Shown one piece after another: positions 14,113 to 27,392 of a stretch of DNA of 64,000 nt. Location of the stretch: assembly GCA_002943765.1 (NCBI GenBank), contig PQWQ01000004.1, positions 868,001-932,000 of the forward strand, written 5' to 3'. The first letter of the stretch is position 1. Each line of letters starts with the position of its first letter. This DNA is from Psoroptes ovis (taxonomy: Eukaryota > Arthropoda > Arachnida > Sarcoptiformes > Psoroptidae). Made by a program: the position numbers and the translations under genes. The notes beneath the pieces are model-generated. The model had not been told where the DNA came from and did not search any database. It worked only from the letters and a program-made list of their open reading frames with translations.

Positions 14113-14573
14113 ATAAATATTGTATACTGTTATAAACACATACACACACACGCACATACATATATCCTATTCGTATACATTGAAAATATATAAATGTTCA
14201 AGTAAATAAATGTAATTTAAACTTGTGTTATTTCTAACACACAGTTCATCATTATTATTATTATTATTCTTTTATTTCGATTTGTTTTGATGAAAAAATC
14301 AAATAAAGTTTCCAATTTCAAGCTAGGAAATTTTATGAAATTTTTCAAATTGAAAATCAAATTTCATCAATTTCTTTTTCGCTTTGTTTGATATGTTAAA
14401 TTTGAAATACACAAAGGCAGATTGATTCAAAGAGGCAGATTGATTCGAAATTTTAATATATTTTTTTTTCTCTTTTGATTTCGAGTTTGATTTACTACTA
14501 CCCTAAAAATCAAATAATAACTGATTTTCATGTCATTTTATACTATTTTGTGTACTATTTTGTACTTGATGTT

Positions 14574-14575
<2 letters not shown>

Positions 14576-14608
<33 letters not shown>

Positions 14609-14638
14609 GTTATTATTGCTGTTGTTGTTGTTGTTGTT
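14576..14638. repeat. (ATT)n to (TTG)n compound microsatellite
   Basis: ATT triplets grade into GTT triplets. Confidence 0.93.
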
Positions 14639-15567
14639 TTTGATTGAATTTCTTTATTTTTTTTCTTTTTTCTTAAGAAGAAAAATTCACATGTTCTTTT
14701 TCTTTTTCTTTTTTTTTTCTACATAAGAAATAATCGACATAATAATATTTCCGGAGTCAAATTCTGTTTCAAATAAAGAAATATGAAGCAAAAATTGAAT
14801 GAAATTCAATTGAAATTTTCCTTTGAAATTTTCCACTGAAATACTTTTGATAGACTTTTGATATTAAAATCGGAAAAAATCAAAGAAAATATATTTCAAA
14901 GAAATGTTTTACAGAGAAATGTTTCGGAGAGAAATATATTTTCAAATAATGTTTGATTGAGTACAAATCTCAATCTCTCTCTGATCATATGAATATACAC
15001 AGACATATTCAAAAGTACATGAGTAGTATGTAATAATCTTCAAATGAATCGAAAATATTTCGAGAATCGAGAATGAATTTATTCCAAAATTTTTTCCAAT
15101 ATTATTCCGACTTTCAATTTCTTGTCAATAAATTCAACGATTCAGTGATTCAATGTGTGTGTGTAATCAATGTATGCATGTGTGTAATATATTTTAAATG
15201 TAAAATTTTACATTTTTCTTTTTTTTGAAACATTTATTCGTACATACATGACATCATCACACACGATCATGAACGATTATGACTGATTGATTTTCAATGT
15301 AATTTCAATGTATTTTCAATGAAAAAAATCAAATCAAAGCAGAGAAAACCAAGAAATTTTTGAAATTTGAATCAACATAACATCATCAAATCATCTTATT
15401 TTGATTTCAATATTCCCGGAAAATTGTATTATCGAAATATTTAAATTCATATTTTCATATATCATTTTCAATATTTATTCCGATAATTTCTTTATAAATA
15501 TCTGAGACTTGTAAACATGTTTATACACACAAAAAAAATGTAAATAAATATAAATTGAATAAATCTA

Positions 15568-15647
15568 TTAAGCTGTCCGGAAAGTTTTTGTCGGTTTTCC
15601 AATGATTTTCGACGATATAATCGGCAAAAAGTTTACGGACAACCTAA
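15568..15647 (+). mobile_element. MADE1-like mariner MITE, copy 13 (type A)
   Basis: TTAAGCTGTCCGGAAAG to TTTACGGACAACCTAA, TA-flanked. Confidence 0.87.
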
Positions 15648-15967
15648 TATAATTATATTTTGAAATTATAAATTGATTATTTCTTTTTTTTTCGAAGAAA
15701 ATTTTTTTGTTGCAAATCGTGAATCAAAATCAGTGAAAATAAGAGAGAGGAGGGGTGAAATATTGCAAGAAAATTTATGGAAAATAATAATAATAATAAT
15801 TTCAATCATTAATTTAGAATTTTTCTTTTCACATTTCATTGATCAATGATTGTTCATTGTCGTATATAAGCCAAGGATCCAAATATGAACAATTGATCAA
15901 TGAAGGAAATTGATTTATTATTATTATTATTATTATTATCGTAATTATTTTTCCATATATGTATATA

Positions 15968-16047
15968 TTAGGTTGTCCGGAAAGTTTCTGTCGATTATAT
16001 CGTAGGAAATTATGAGAAAATCGGCAAAAACTTATCGGACAACCTAA
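15968..16047 (-). mobile_element. MADE1-like mariner MITE, copy 14 (type B)
   Basis: TTAGGTTGTCCGGAAAG to CTTATCGGACAACCTAA, TA-flanked; a clean example in which one end carries GGAAAG and the other GATAAG. Confidence 0.9.
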
Positions 16048-16572
16048 TATTTTCTACAAATGAAAAAATGAAATTGATTTCCATTCAAACATAAATAATG
16101 TGTGAACAACAGATATGTAACAAAAAATACATTCGATATATGCACACACACATACACACATACTTACAAATGTATGTTCAGTATCTTCCAGTCATTGGCA
16201 TCAAATATACATGTATCAAAATTGATTTTTTTTTCTTCATTTCTCCATTTCTTCATTTTTTTTCTTAATAATTTTTGGTTGATTTATTTGCTTTCTTCCT
16301 TTTTCATTCTTCATTTTCATCATCTGCTTCATCATCTATTTTTCTTCTTCTTCATTAGTAATTTTTGATTTTTAATAATGATATATTTTTTTTCCAAATA
16401 TTGTGCACACATCGAAGACATATACAAAGACGATATGATATAATGTATTAATATATATTCCAATGTAAATGTCAAAAATCATTCATTTGTTTATTTGTGA
16501 AAACATTAATTTATTTTTCACTTTTTTTTTTTTTTTTTGGTTCAATCAAAATTTGTAATTTATATACAAATA

Positions 16573-16652
16573 TTAAATTGTCCAAAAAGTTCTTGTCGAT
16601 TTTTTCATTATTCCCTGAAATATAATCGGCAAAAACTTTCCGGACAACCTAA
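16573..16652 (+). mobile_element. MADE1-like mariner MITE, copy 15 (type A)
   Basis: TTAAATTGTCCAAAAAG to CTTTCCGGACAACCTAA, TA-flanked. Confidence 0.87.
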
Positions 16653-17663
16653 TAGTAGGAAGAATATTTCATTGAAAAAAGAAAAATAAGAAAAATCAAT
16701 TTTCTTATTTTTTTTCCGTTTGATTATTCCAATATTTTGGAACGAGAATTTTTGCATGACATCAATTTTTGTATATTCCAAAAAATATATCGATCCAAAA
16801 TGATGATTGAATTGTATTGTATTGTATAGTATTGATTATTATCATCATTAGCATCATCATTATTATTATTATTACTTGGAATGAATCAGAAAAAAAATCA
16901 TTATCATAGATTCATAGATAGAATCATTGATGATTTCATTTATATCTTGGATAGAAATGAGTTAAGAAACAAAATCAAAATCAGTTGATGATACTATCAT
17001 CAGTCGATGTATTATCAGTCAATGTATTATCATCAGTCGATACAATCATCGATCCAATCAATGAATGTATCAAATCATTATCATTGATGATTCCATGATA
17101 TCATCGATTCAATCAATGAATGAATTTTTTTTGGGTCCATGTTCCATGTTTCATTTTGGTTCCATTCAAAATTAATGTTGTTCTTTAAATTCATTGGATT
17201 TTGATTATTTCATTCTTTATTTTATCATTTTTCACTGATTTGATTTGATTTTATTTCATTTCGTTTTGATTTGGTCCGTATTTGTGGCTTTTTGGGCAAA
17301 CTTTTCATTCATTTGTATTTGTATTTATCTCGTTTATTTCAATCATTCATTCATTCATTCATTTATTCATTTGTATTTTTCCATTATCTATGAATGTATT
17401 TGAATACAAAGACATAGCGAGAGAATGAGCAAATGAATGATAATAAAAGTAAAATGAATTGAATAAAATACAAATACGAATAAATACACAAAGACACACA
17501 CACATCAACCACACGAACATCATTTATTCATCAAAATTTGTTAACCAAACAATAACGATTATAATAATAATCAAACATTTTATTATTATCATAATCATTA
17601 TCTATGATTATTATTATTATTATTATTTGAATCATTTGAATGTAATATTATTGGGTTTGAACA

Positions 17664-17743
17664 TTTGGTTGTCCGATAAGTTCTTGCCGATTTTCTCATC
17701 ATTCCCTACGATATAATCGATAAAAACTTTTTGGACAAGCTAA
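17664..17743 (+). mobile_element. MADE1-like mariner MITE, copy 16 (type A)
   Basis: TTTGGTTGTCCGATAAG to CTTTTTGGACAAGCTAA; the left TA is changed to CA. Confidence 0.84.
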
Positions 17744-18074
17744 ATATATAAAAAATAAAATGGAACCAGAACCAAAACCAAAACCAAAACAAAATAAAAT
17801 TCATTACATTTACTTTTATTTGTTTGGGTTTGGATTCGGGTTTTGTTCTTTGAAAAATTTTAAGGTTTTTTTCTTTTTGGTTCTTTTCACATTTAATGAT
17901 GAACATCATTATCATTCATTCATTGAATTCAATTCAATGATAATGAATGAAATGACAATTCAATTCAATTCTAGTTTTATTCCATTTTGTTTTTCTGGTA
18001 CACACAAAAAGCTTGTTTGTACTATGCAATGAGACAATTTTTCAATCAAAAAAAAAATCACATTATGGTAAATA

Positions 18075-18154
18075 TTGGGTTGTCCAAAAAGTTTTTGTCG
18101 ATTATATCGTAGGAAATCATTGGAAAATCGGCAAGAACTTATCGGACAATCTAA
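18075..18154 (-). mobile_element. MADE1-like mariner MITE, copy 17 (type B)
   Basis: TTGGGTTGTCCAAAAAG to CTTATCGGACAATCTAA, TA-flanked; left arm with TATATCGTAGG. Confidence 0.88.
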
Positions 18155-18863
18155 TATCAATGATCGAGAAAACTGCGATGAATTTTGACTAAATGTTTGA
18201 CTAATGATCCAAATATATTATCATTTATTATTATTGTTATTGTTTGAAAATGTATTTGATTAATGAATGACTGATTCTGTGGCTTTTTCTGTTCTTATTT
18301 CCATTTATATTATTCATTTTGATTTCACTTTATTTCACCCAGAAATGAAATAAAAATTATTACGACTGATTGTAGACGCGTAGCGCCTCGAGCAAAACTA
18401 CGAAAAATAATAAAAAATGAAGAGAGAAAATTGGTAACCAAGAAACGAGTTGATGAATTTCGGGTTGAATATTTTGAACATTTTTCGAACATTTGAAACA
18501 TTTTAAATTTCAAAAAAAAATGATGATTATTTCATTTTTCAAATTTCAAATTTCAAAATTTTCCATGAATTTCCCTTGAATTTCGTTGGGTGAATTTTGA
18601 ATAATCTCTGAATTCAAAGATTCAAAATTCAAATAATCTTTGAATTCAAATTCAAATATTTTCCCATATTTTTTCCTTGTCATTTCATGATTCTGTAAAT
18701 TGATTCATTTAAGCAACAATATGGCAAGATATTTGCAAAAAAAAATTCAAGACAAAATTAACATTTGAATAGTGTTGAAATTCATGGAGAAAAATATTCA
18801 AAATTTCTCCACATATGAAATCAAACATTACTATTTTACCATTTATTTATATCTTCAATATAT

Positions 18864-18944
18864 TTAGGTTGTCCGAAAAGTTTTTGCCGATTATATCATA
18901 GAGAAATTATGAGAAAATTGGCAAGAACTTAACGGACAACCGAA
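18864..18944 (-). mobile_element. MADE1-like mariner MITE, copy 18 (type B)
   Basis: TTAGGTTGTCCGAAAAG to CTTAACGGACAACCGAA; TA on the right, TAT on the left. Confidence 0.86.
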
Positions 18945-19225
18945 TATATTTATTATCATTATTATTATTATTATTGTCAATTTGTCAGTTGTTTTTTGCA
19001 TTTTTTCATTTCATTCCATTTCATTTGACAAATATAAATGTGTTGAAATGTCATATGTAGATGTGTGTGTGTGTTTAAAATTGATATTTTCTTATGTTTG
19101 TCACGCACAAGAACACACAGTTCTGACATTTACAAACACATTTATTGATTGTTGTCAATTGATGTACACTGGTTAGCTGCTGCTGCCAACTTGTCAAATA
19201 AACAAGACAACAACAACAAAAAAAA

Positions 19226-19269
19226 ACTCAATCGTAAATAATGACCCGAAGGTTTATTTACAATTGAGT
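19226..19269. repeat. Hairpin, 16-bp stem
   Basis: ACTCAATCGTAAATAA faces TTATTTACAATTGAGT with one mismatch; loop TGACCCGAAGGT. Confidence 0.8.
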
Positions 19270-19904
19270 CGAAATAGAATAATTTAAAAAGTCAAGTATT
19301 TCACATTTTACAAGTTACAAGTCATGAGTCTCCGATTTGTTCAATTTCAAACGATTTCAACATTCAATTTCACTTTCAATTACTCGAAATCGTTTCAAAA
19401 AGAGTTTTTCGCAAAATTAAATAAATAAGTTGATCAGATCAGTCTTAGTTTGAATCGGTGACCAGTCACAATTTTTGCCCAGAAAATGAAACTATTTGAA
19501 TCAATTTGACAAGTGTAAAAAATTGAATTTTTTCAAAATGTAAAATGACGATGGACCATTTGACCATTTATTATTATTATTTATTGTTCATTTTGACAAA
19601 TTTTATTATTAATAATATTTTTCATTTTACCAATTTAATTCTAATAATTAAATTCATTTCTATTTATTTCAATAAAAAGTGAAAATTTTGCTTTGAATGA
19701 AAGCAAAATTCCGAACCAACTCAAAAAAGAAATTGACCTCGGGCATTTCTTAGATTCGAAGATATTTGTGTATGTATTATGTTGTGTTTATGTGTATTTA
19801 TATGAATGTTAAATGCATGTATCTGTGTGTATGTAATTACTTGTACATACCAAATGTGATTATTGATTTTATTTCATTTTTTTTTTTTTTTTTTGTTTGA
19901 ATTA

Positions 19905-19987
19905 TTAGGTTGTCCTAAAAGTTTTTGCCTGATTATATCGTAGGGCAAATCATAAGAAAATCGGCAAGAACTTATTGGACAACCTAA
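19905..19987 (-). mobile_element. MADE1-like mariner MITE, copy 19 (type B)
   Basis: TTAGGTTGTCCTAAAAG to CTTATTGGACAACCTAA, TA-flanked, 83 bp through small insertions near the loop. Confidence 0.87.
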
Positions 19988-20533
19988 TATTATTATCATT
20001 TTTCTTATATGAACAACATCATCTTTGTCATTTTTAAATAGTGATGGATGTGAATGTTTGTTTGTTCGTGTGTCTGTTTGGTCTTTGTCATAAGTATATC
20101 GTATATCGTTTCACTATTTATGTGTGTCTATGTTTGTTTAATGTTTGAAAAATGTATGTGAGTAATAAATAAATGATAAAATACAAATAATAAATAAGAA
20201 TAAATACCAAAAATAAATAAATGAAAATTTTCAGTTTGATTCAAGAAGAAAGAATGTAAGAAATGTTTTAAAATGTCTAGAGAAATGTCTCTAAGAAAGA
20301 TGAATATATGTCTAAAAATATACATATTTATACAGATGTATTCAAATGTATGTGTGTGTTCATATTCATTCATCAAACATTTCAACATTTGTCAAAGATG
20401 TAATAAAATAATTTTAAAAATTCAAAATTTATTCCTATTTGAATATGTTAGAAACTTGTAAATTTTCAAATGTTTCAAAGGTGTGTTTGAAGGTGTATTT
20501 AAAGGTTTAATGAACTTTTTTCCCATTCATTTC

Positions 20534-20567
20534 AATGAATTGATTCATTTCAATGAATCAATTCATT
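20534..20567. repeat. Perfect hairpin, 16-bp stem
   Basis: AATGAATTGATTCATT, loop TC, AATGAATCAATTCATT. Confidence 0.85.
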
Positions 20568-20770
20568 TCAGTGAAATCTTCTATTCAGAAATAATCATTT
20601 TTTAATTTGAAAAAATAATAATTATTTATGTGAATGTAGATATGTGTGTCACAGTGTATTTAAATCATACAATACCCGAAGATCAAGCGATATATGATCG
20701 CTTGAAAATTTATACATTTCCATGTAAATAATAATATTTCAAAATGCCTCCAAGAAATAATTCATATATA

Positions 20771-20850
20771 TTGCGTTGTCCGGAAAGTTTTTGCCGGTTA
20801 TATGGTAGAAAATTATTGGAAAATCGGCAAAAACTTTCCGGACAATCAAA
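20771..20850 (-). mobile_element. MADE1-like mariner MITE, copy 20 (type B)
   Basis: TTGCGTTGTCCGGAAAG to CTTTCCGGACAATCAAA, TA-flanked. Confidence 0.87.
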
Positions 20851-20880
20851 TATATGAATTGATATTAAAACATTTGTTGG

Positions 20881-20907
20881 TGTGTGTGTGTGTGTGTGTG
20901 TGTGTGT
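20881..20907. repeat. (TG)n microsatellite
   Basis: Uninterrupted TG dinucleotides about 30 bases after MITE copy 20. Confidence 0.95.
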
Positions 20908-21457
20908 CAAAGAATTGATTTATTGATTTTTATTATTATAATTTCATATTCATTTTTTCAAGATTTTATGTGAAAATATTAAAACACATATACAAATATA
21001 CTTTCTATATTCTTTATGAGATATTTTATATTTGACAAATCAATATTTTTTGTTCTGGAAATTAATGAAGGAATTGTGAGGGATTTGAACAATTTGAACG
21101 ATTTGATTGGTTGTAATAATCTGGAATATATTCTTAAATATATTCATATTTCTCGTATATAATTTTTGTGATTCACAGGGCCTTCATTGATATGAAATAA
21201 ATCGAGTAATTTCAAAGGGATAAAATACAAATAATATTACAAGAGCTTTAGCTTAACAAATCATTCGCATTCAATGCTGTGTAAGCCATTCATTTATCAT
21301 TATTAATATTGGAATTATTCTATGATTTGCCCCCAAAATAGCCAAGAGCAAAACAGAATCGAAATTTCGATTCATTCAAATGTCCAATGATTTGATTGTT
21401 TTATGTTATTGTGTGTATGTTGTTGTTATATGTGTTTTTTCATTATTTTCATTAGTA

Positions 21458-21538
21458 TTAGATTGTCCAAAAAGTTCTTGCCGATTTTCTAATTATTTTC
21501 CTACGATATAACCGACAAAAACTTTCCGGACAATCTAA
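21458..21538 (+). mobile_element. MADE1-like mariner MITE, copy 21 (type A)
   Basis: TTAGATTGTCCAAAAAG to CTTTCCGGACAATCTAA, TA-flanked. Confidence 0.88.
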
Positions 21539-21799
21539 TATTATTATTGTGATTATTTTACTTTGTGTAATTTCCGAAATTTTGTATTTTTAATAATAAT
21601 AATAATAATAATATTCATCTATTTGTACAACAACATCGAGCAGCAATATTTGTCTATTTGTTTAGTACACAGTTTAATATATATTACAATTTCTGAATAT
21701 TTTCGGAATAAATGAATGTTTTTTTGTATGTATTTCTTGTATGTTTTGTACTTTGTTTTATTATTTTTTTTTTAATAAATAATGTTTTTAATTCAAATA

Positions 21800-21880
21800 A
21801 TAGGTCGTCCGGAAAGTTTTTGCCGGTCATATCAGGGGAAAATAATTGGAAAATCGGCAAGAACTTTTCGAACAACTTAA
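21800..21880 (-). mobile_element. MADE1-like mariner MITE, copy 22 (type B)
   Basis: ATAGGTCGTCCGGAAAG to CTTTTCGAACAACTTAA; TA on the left only. It lies about 260 bp after copy 21. Confidence 0.84.
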
Positions 21881-22351
21881 GACATTTGTGTCTTTGTACA
21901 AAATACAAAAAAACAAAAATAAATAAATACAAGTTATAGTCTTGCTCCTCACTATCAAGTAGATTCATTGTAATATATTGTAATCATTGCAAGTCGTGTA
22001 ATATTGCCAAATAATGGCAATGAAATCACTGAGATAGCCAGTGAGATACTGACAAAGTCAAAGCAAAGACAAAGCAAAGAGATTCAGAAAAAGAGACTAG
22101 GAGAAAGATGAAACAACTTTTCAAAATGTAATTCAGAATGACAGTCAAATCGAAAGTTTAATTATTTGATTTTTTGCCATGGATATTTGTTGTTTTTTAC
22201 GGACTTTTTCGGCATCTATCCTTGATTGTTATTATCAGTTTCTTGGTAATTCATATGAATATCAGAATCAAAGCCCAAAGATGTTGTAAAATATTCGGGG
22301 AAAAAGACCCGAGAGATAGATGAATGGTCATTTATTAATTTCATTTATTTA

Positions 22352-22431
22352 TTGGACTGTTCCATAAGTTCTTGCCGTTTTTTTAGATTTTTTTCATTTG
22401 AAAAACGGCAAGAACTTATGGGACAACCTAA
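22352..22431 (+). mobile_element. MADE1-like mariner MITE, copy 23 (second subfamily)
   Basis: TTGGACTGTTCCATAAG to CTTATGGGACAACCTAA; CCATAAG arms, AAACGG stem, TTTCATTTGAAAA core. The right flank is TA. Confidence 0.88.
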
Positions 22432-23128
22432 TATTCATATTTTCATACATTTATTAATCGACCAATTTTGTCTGTTTGAGCGATTGATTCAACCTTGATT
22501 CGAAACAAGAATAATTTTCTTTGAAAACTCGAGAAAAAATTTGAATTTTTTCCATTGATCAAAATATCAAAATACAAACTTCAGATATGGTGTTATCATA
22601 TATGTTTTGATTGTAATGTTGATAATATATGCACACGCAAATATATTTCGGAAACAAATTTTTTTTTGGTTCAATTCGTGTGTGCATGGGTATGGCATAT
22701 GCATAGATCCTTGTGGAAAATTTAATAAAAGTTTTTGATGTTTTTTCTGCTGTTTTTGGATAATTTCAAAAACTTTTTTAGTTTTTTTTTTTCGTGGTGT
22801 GCTGTGTTTATGACAATTTTTTTCCATTTAACTCTCTCAGTGTGTTTGTTTCTAGGCTACAATTTATGTTCTTGGTAATTATTCATTGTTTTATCTGAAA
22901 ATAAATGGATAAAAACACAGGCTAAAAATTAATGTAAAATCAATTAATAAACATCAAAAAAAAATTTGGTTATTTGTGTATTTATTTATTCAAATTCGCC
23001 AATATTTTCGCCACATTATTCATCGAAATAAATCGAAAAGAAGATTAATATCCTTTGACCAATGTGATAAAATAAAAGCGTGAATCGCATCAAGAAATAT
23101 GAATTGATTCTGCGGTTATCCGTAAGGA

Positions 23129-23181
23129 ATTTTGGCATTTACTTATTCATCCAAATGTATGAATGAATAAATGCCAAAATT
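23129..23181. repeat. Hairpin, 23-bp stem
   Basis: Left arm AATTTTGGCATTTACTTATT plus CAT pairs with the right arm ATGAATGAATAAATGCC plus AAAATT with about two mismatches; 7-base loop. Confidence 0.82.
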
Positions 23182-23397
23182 ATTCATTGTTTTTTTACCA
23201 AAAAAAATTGACAAAATTTTTAAACCATCATCATCATTGTCATTATCATTGTCATTATTATGACTATTATTCATCATCATCATCGTTATCATTAAAATCA
23301 TTCAAGTCATTAAAATTATTCAAATAATTTGGAAAAAAATTCATAATAATGAAACTATTATTATTTATTATCATTGAAAAAAAATAAATCTAAACTA

Positions 23398-23477
23398 TTA
23401 GATTGTCCGAAAAGTTCTTGCCGATTTTCCAATTATTTCCTACGATATAACCGGCAAAAACATTTCGGATAACTTAA
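23398..23477 (+). mobile_element. MADE1-like mariner MITE, copy 24 (type A)
   Basis: TTAGATTGTCCGAAAAG to CATTTCGGATAACTTAA, TA-flanked. Confidence 0.87.
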
Positions 23478-23895
23478 TATATGATGACAACCCTTGTTGT
23501 TTTCAAATTTTTTCTCCATTTTAATTACCCTACACCAAATAAAAATCATCGAAAAATTACATTTGCATACAATATGAAATGTGATTCAATTTCTCCATTT
23601 TTTTTATAACCCATGAATGTAAATAATGAGCATCTCTATTATTATCATTATCATTATTATTATGATCATAATTATCAATATCAGCAGCAGCATAAACCAA
23701 AAATAATTATTATTTTTCTCTCCTCATCATTTCATTTCATTTCATACTATGACTGATGCAGAAATTGATGTTCATAATAATAATAATGATGATGATGATG
23801 ATGGATGTTTGAGATGCCCTGGTGCGTGTGTGTGGGTGTGGGTGCATTTGTCCCCTTGCGATATATAAATATCTAAACACATATTCATGTGTATC

Positions 23896-23918
23896 TGTGT
23901 GTGTGTGTGTGTGTGTGT
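23896..23918. repeat. (TG)n microsatellite
   Basis: Uninterrupted TG dinucleotides. Confidence 0.95.
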
Positions 23919-24014
23919 TCAAATTGTCATCAATTTTAATTGATTTTTATTTTTGGCAAATGGGAGAAAAGCGAGCAAAAATGATGAAATTGAAATTGAT
24001 TGAATCAATAAATA

Positions 24015-24093
24015 TCAGTTTGTCCCATAAGTTCTTGTCGTTTTTCGAATGAAAAAAATACAAAAAATGGCAAGAACTTATGGGACAACCTAA
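24015..24093 (-). mobile_element. MADE1-like mariner MITE, copy 25 (second subfamily)
   Basis: TCAGTTTGTCCCATAAG to CTTATGGGACAACCTAA, TA-flanked; the core is inverted relative to copy 23. Confidence 0.87.
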
Positions 24094-24360
24094 TAGATTA
24101 ATCTTGGGTATTCGTGTGAGTATTTGTGTCTGTGTGTGTGTGTGTGTTGGTATATTTTGGTATTAATACACAGTTTTTAATTAAATTTTAATCAAGTTAT
24201 TAATTAATTAATCAATGATAATGATGATGATTATAATATTCATTGATTGATTTGATTGAGATGATGGGAAAAATGATGGAAAAATGATGAAAAGTCGAAG
24301 AATTGTTTTGTTTTTATTTGCGCCTCCAAATGTTTTCTTCACTGCCATTCATTTATATAG

Positions 24361-24440
24361 ACTGGGTTGTCCATTAAGTTTTGTCTTAAATTACACAAAA
24401 CGTCCATTGAAAATTGGCCGCAACTTTTCGGACAATCCCA
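24361..24440. mobile_element. MADE1-like mariner MITE, copy 26 (divergent)
   Basis: Left end CTGGGTTGTCCATTAAG, right end CTTTTCGGACAATCCCA then TA. The middle (ACAAAACGTCC) matches no other copy. It lies about 270 bp after copy 25. Confidence 0.75.
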
Positions 24441-25304
24441 TATTATACTACTGATCCATATTCGATTATTTAGATTCAATTTATTAAAGATATTTATTTT
24501 CATTATTATTGAATTTCTCCAGTGTATTCACTAAATGTAATCAAATATTAATTTATTCATGATTTTTAATTGGAACTGATCAATTAAATGAAATAAAAGA
24601 ATTGAATGAAACGAAAGAATTTCTCAAAGAAATTCAAATTCAATAAATTCAATTTGATTCAAACAAATGAGAATAAAATAAATAAAAATTGACAGCCGAA
24701 TAATAAGTCAAAGTGAATGAAAATAATGCGATACAACAGTAATTGTAAGCCAATCGGCATCTTTAAATTGTTTTGAAAGGTTTGAACACATCAAGGCTAT
24801 ACATTTAAAGGCTATACATCGATCACAATATTAATCGATTGAAACAAATCGAGGGAAAAAAATTCCGAATAATCAACAATTTATCAAACAAACGAACAAA
24901 CAAACAAAATTTATTTTATCAATTTCCTTTCAATTGTTTCAACAATTACAATCATTTTTAAATTAATCCACCATCACCGTCATCACCACCACCACCGCCG
25001 ACGCCAACACATTTAAAATAGATTGTAATTACTTTTGGGCAAGAAAAAATGAAGAAAAATACAAAATACCAATCATCAAAATAATGATTTTGGTCTATTT
25101 CTTTTCAAATAATAATAATAATAATAATAATCAATTTTAATTCATTTCAAATTCATTTTCATTAAACATGTTCAAATATAAATATATATATCTTTGAATT
25201 TATATATGTTTGAATTGAATATATTGAATAGATTAATCGGAAAAATTCCTGAGATATAAAGCAAAATGTAATCATTTTGAAATTTTTATTGATCATTCCT
25301 TTTA

Positions 25305-25383
25305 TTGGTTTGTCCCATAAGTTCTTACCGTTTTTTAGAATTTCTTTATTCAAAAACTGACAAGAACTTATGGGACAACCTAA
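25305..25383 (+). mobile_element. MADE1-like mariner MITE, copy 27 (second subfamily)
   Basis: TTGGTTTGTCCCATAAG to CTTATGGGACAACCTAA; CCATAAG arms; TA on both sides. Confidence 0.88.
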
Positions 25384-26672
25384 TATTTTCTCTTTGAAAG
25401 ATTTGTTGCTGTAGATTTGCTGGCAAATTAATGGTAGATTTGCTGATAGATTGATGGTGGTGGATCTGATGTTTAATGAAAGTAGATAAAGAGCCCAGAA
25501 TTTCAATTAATTATCCCAAAATGAAAAATGAATGAATGAAACATTGAATTGAATTGAATGAAATTGAAAGATTGAATTGAAATTTTTCAAATTAAAAAAA
25601 AATCCAAAGTAAAATCAAATGAAATTCTTTTTTCTTTGGATTTTTCATTAACATTATTTTCTCATTGTGAGCCAATTAATATTTATTTTCATTACTTTTG
25701 AGCTGCTTTTTTTTCAATCGAATTTGTCGATTTGAAATTCCACCAAATTCGAACCGAATATATTCCTCAATCAACGATTCAATGAATGTGTTTCTACGTA
25801 ATTTCCATGTGTGAAATCGGGACTACTCTTTGTGTTCGCTCATTTCGCAATCATTCTCGATCATTTGTCATTTGTTTCTGTGAAAGAATCTTTACTTTTT
25901 TTTTGTTCCCCAATTCATTTGATTTGATTCATTTCAACATTTGAATCATTTGAAATAATTAAATTTGAAAATTTTAAATATTTGAAAATTTTGAATTAAA
26001 ATTTTTACTCCTTTCTTTCTCTACGAGAAAATAAATTCTTATAATTCTGATTAATCAATGATTGAATTCCATTGTACGAAAGCCCGTATTTCTTTCATTA
26101 TTCTGATTTAAATTCAAATTTGAATTCAAACAATTCCAATTTCAAACAATTCACAAATCATTTCCAGAATTAATCATTTTGAATACATTTCCATAATCAT
26201 TTTGAATTCATATTCATTTATCTTTTTTCCTTTCTCATTTATTATCTATTTCGTACAGAATTTCGTACAGAATTGTATTGTATCGTCTCGTTATCGTCAT
26301 CATCATCATCATCGTTTCTACTCGTGAATGTCTACCTATCCCATTTGGTACAATTGTAAATTTACATTTGCCAATTTCTTCGTTGTTAATTATTATTTTC
26401 AATTATTATTATCAACATTATTATTATCTAACAAATGTCAATTGAAACAATCAATAATAACAATAACAACTACGACTACAACAACGACAATAATGATGAT
26501 GGAAAAATGATTGAATTTTTGCATTTATTATTCAACAATAATTAATAATAATAATAAATAATTATTAATTATAATTATCAATTAATTAATTAATGTACGG
26601 GGAATAGTAACTGAAAAAAAATAGAAATTATGGTGATGATAATTATTATTTGAAATATTGTTATTATTATTA

Positions 26673-26752
26673 TTAGGTTGTCCGATAAATTTTTGCCGAT
26701 TTTCTCATTATTCCCTACGATATAATCGGCAAAAACTTTCTGGACAACCTTA
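26673..26752 (+). mobile_element. MADE1-like mariner MITE, copy 28 (type A)
   Basis: TTAGGTTGTCCGATAAA to CTTTCTGGACAACCTTA, TA-flanked; the copy nearest to the NALCN start, 640 bp upstream. Confidence 0.89.
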
Positions 26753-27392
26753 TATTATTATTCAAAAGAAATATCATCAATTATTATTACTAAATAATCA
26801 ACTTTTGCTGTTGTTGAAATTATCGTTTTATAAATAATCAAGTAACATTAATTATATGTATTTGAGTCCTTCGAAAATCAATAAAAATCAATAATAAAAA
26901 AAATATTATAATAATTTTATATCAACCATTTTCAACCATTTTCATTCATTCATTCATTATCATTATTAATTATTATTATTGATAATTAAACTTTGAAAAT
27001 AATTATTATCATCATCACCATTATTATCAACAACAAATGAACAATTATAATTATTATTATTTGTATATGTATGCACAAATCTATATGAAAATTATTATTG
27101 AGATTCTATATTCGTTATTGTTATTACTATCGCTGAATATCATTTATTATTTCCAATCAAAAGTGCCAAAATTTATTGAGAAAAAAAAATATGATAATCG
27201 AATATATAATAATGAATTGAATGAATTCAACAAAATTGAAATCGAATGATAATAATTGAAAAAAAATCAATTCAAAATAACAATTCAAATTCATAGAAAT
27301 GAAAGTAAAACTGAAATCAAATAATGTTAATAATGTAATGAAATTTAAAATCAATAATCGAATACAAATTCAAATTGAAAAATATATAAAAA

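Noticed and set aside
17706..18032. Overlapping frames with Pro-Lys and Phe-Trp repeats
   Set aside because: Both come from an imperfect inverted repeat of CCAAAA and TTTGGG units, partly overlapping MITE copy 16.
21684..21968. Open frames with recurring peptides such as KFLPIFQ or FCRFSN
   Set aside because: These peptides are translations of the MITE arms, so similar frames recur wherever an element lies.
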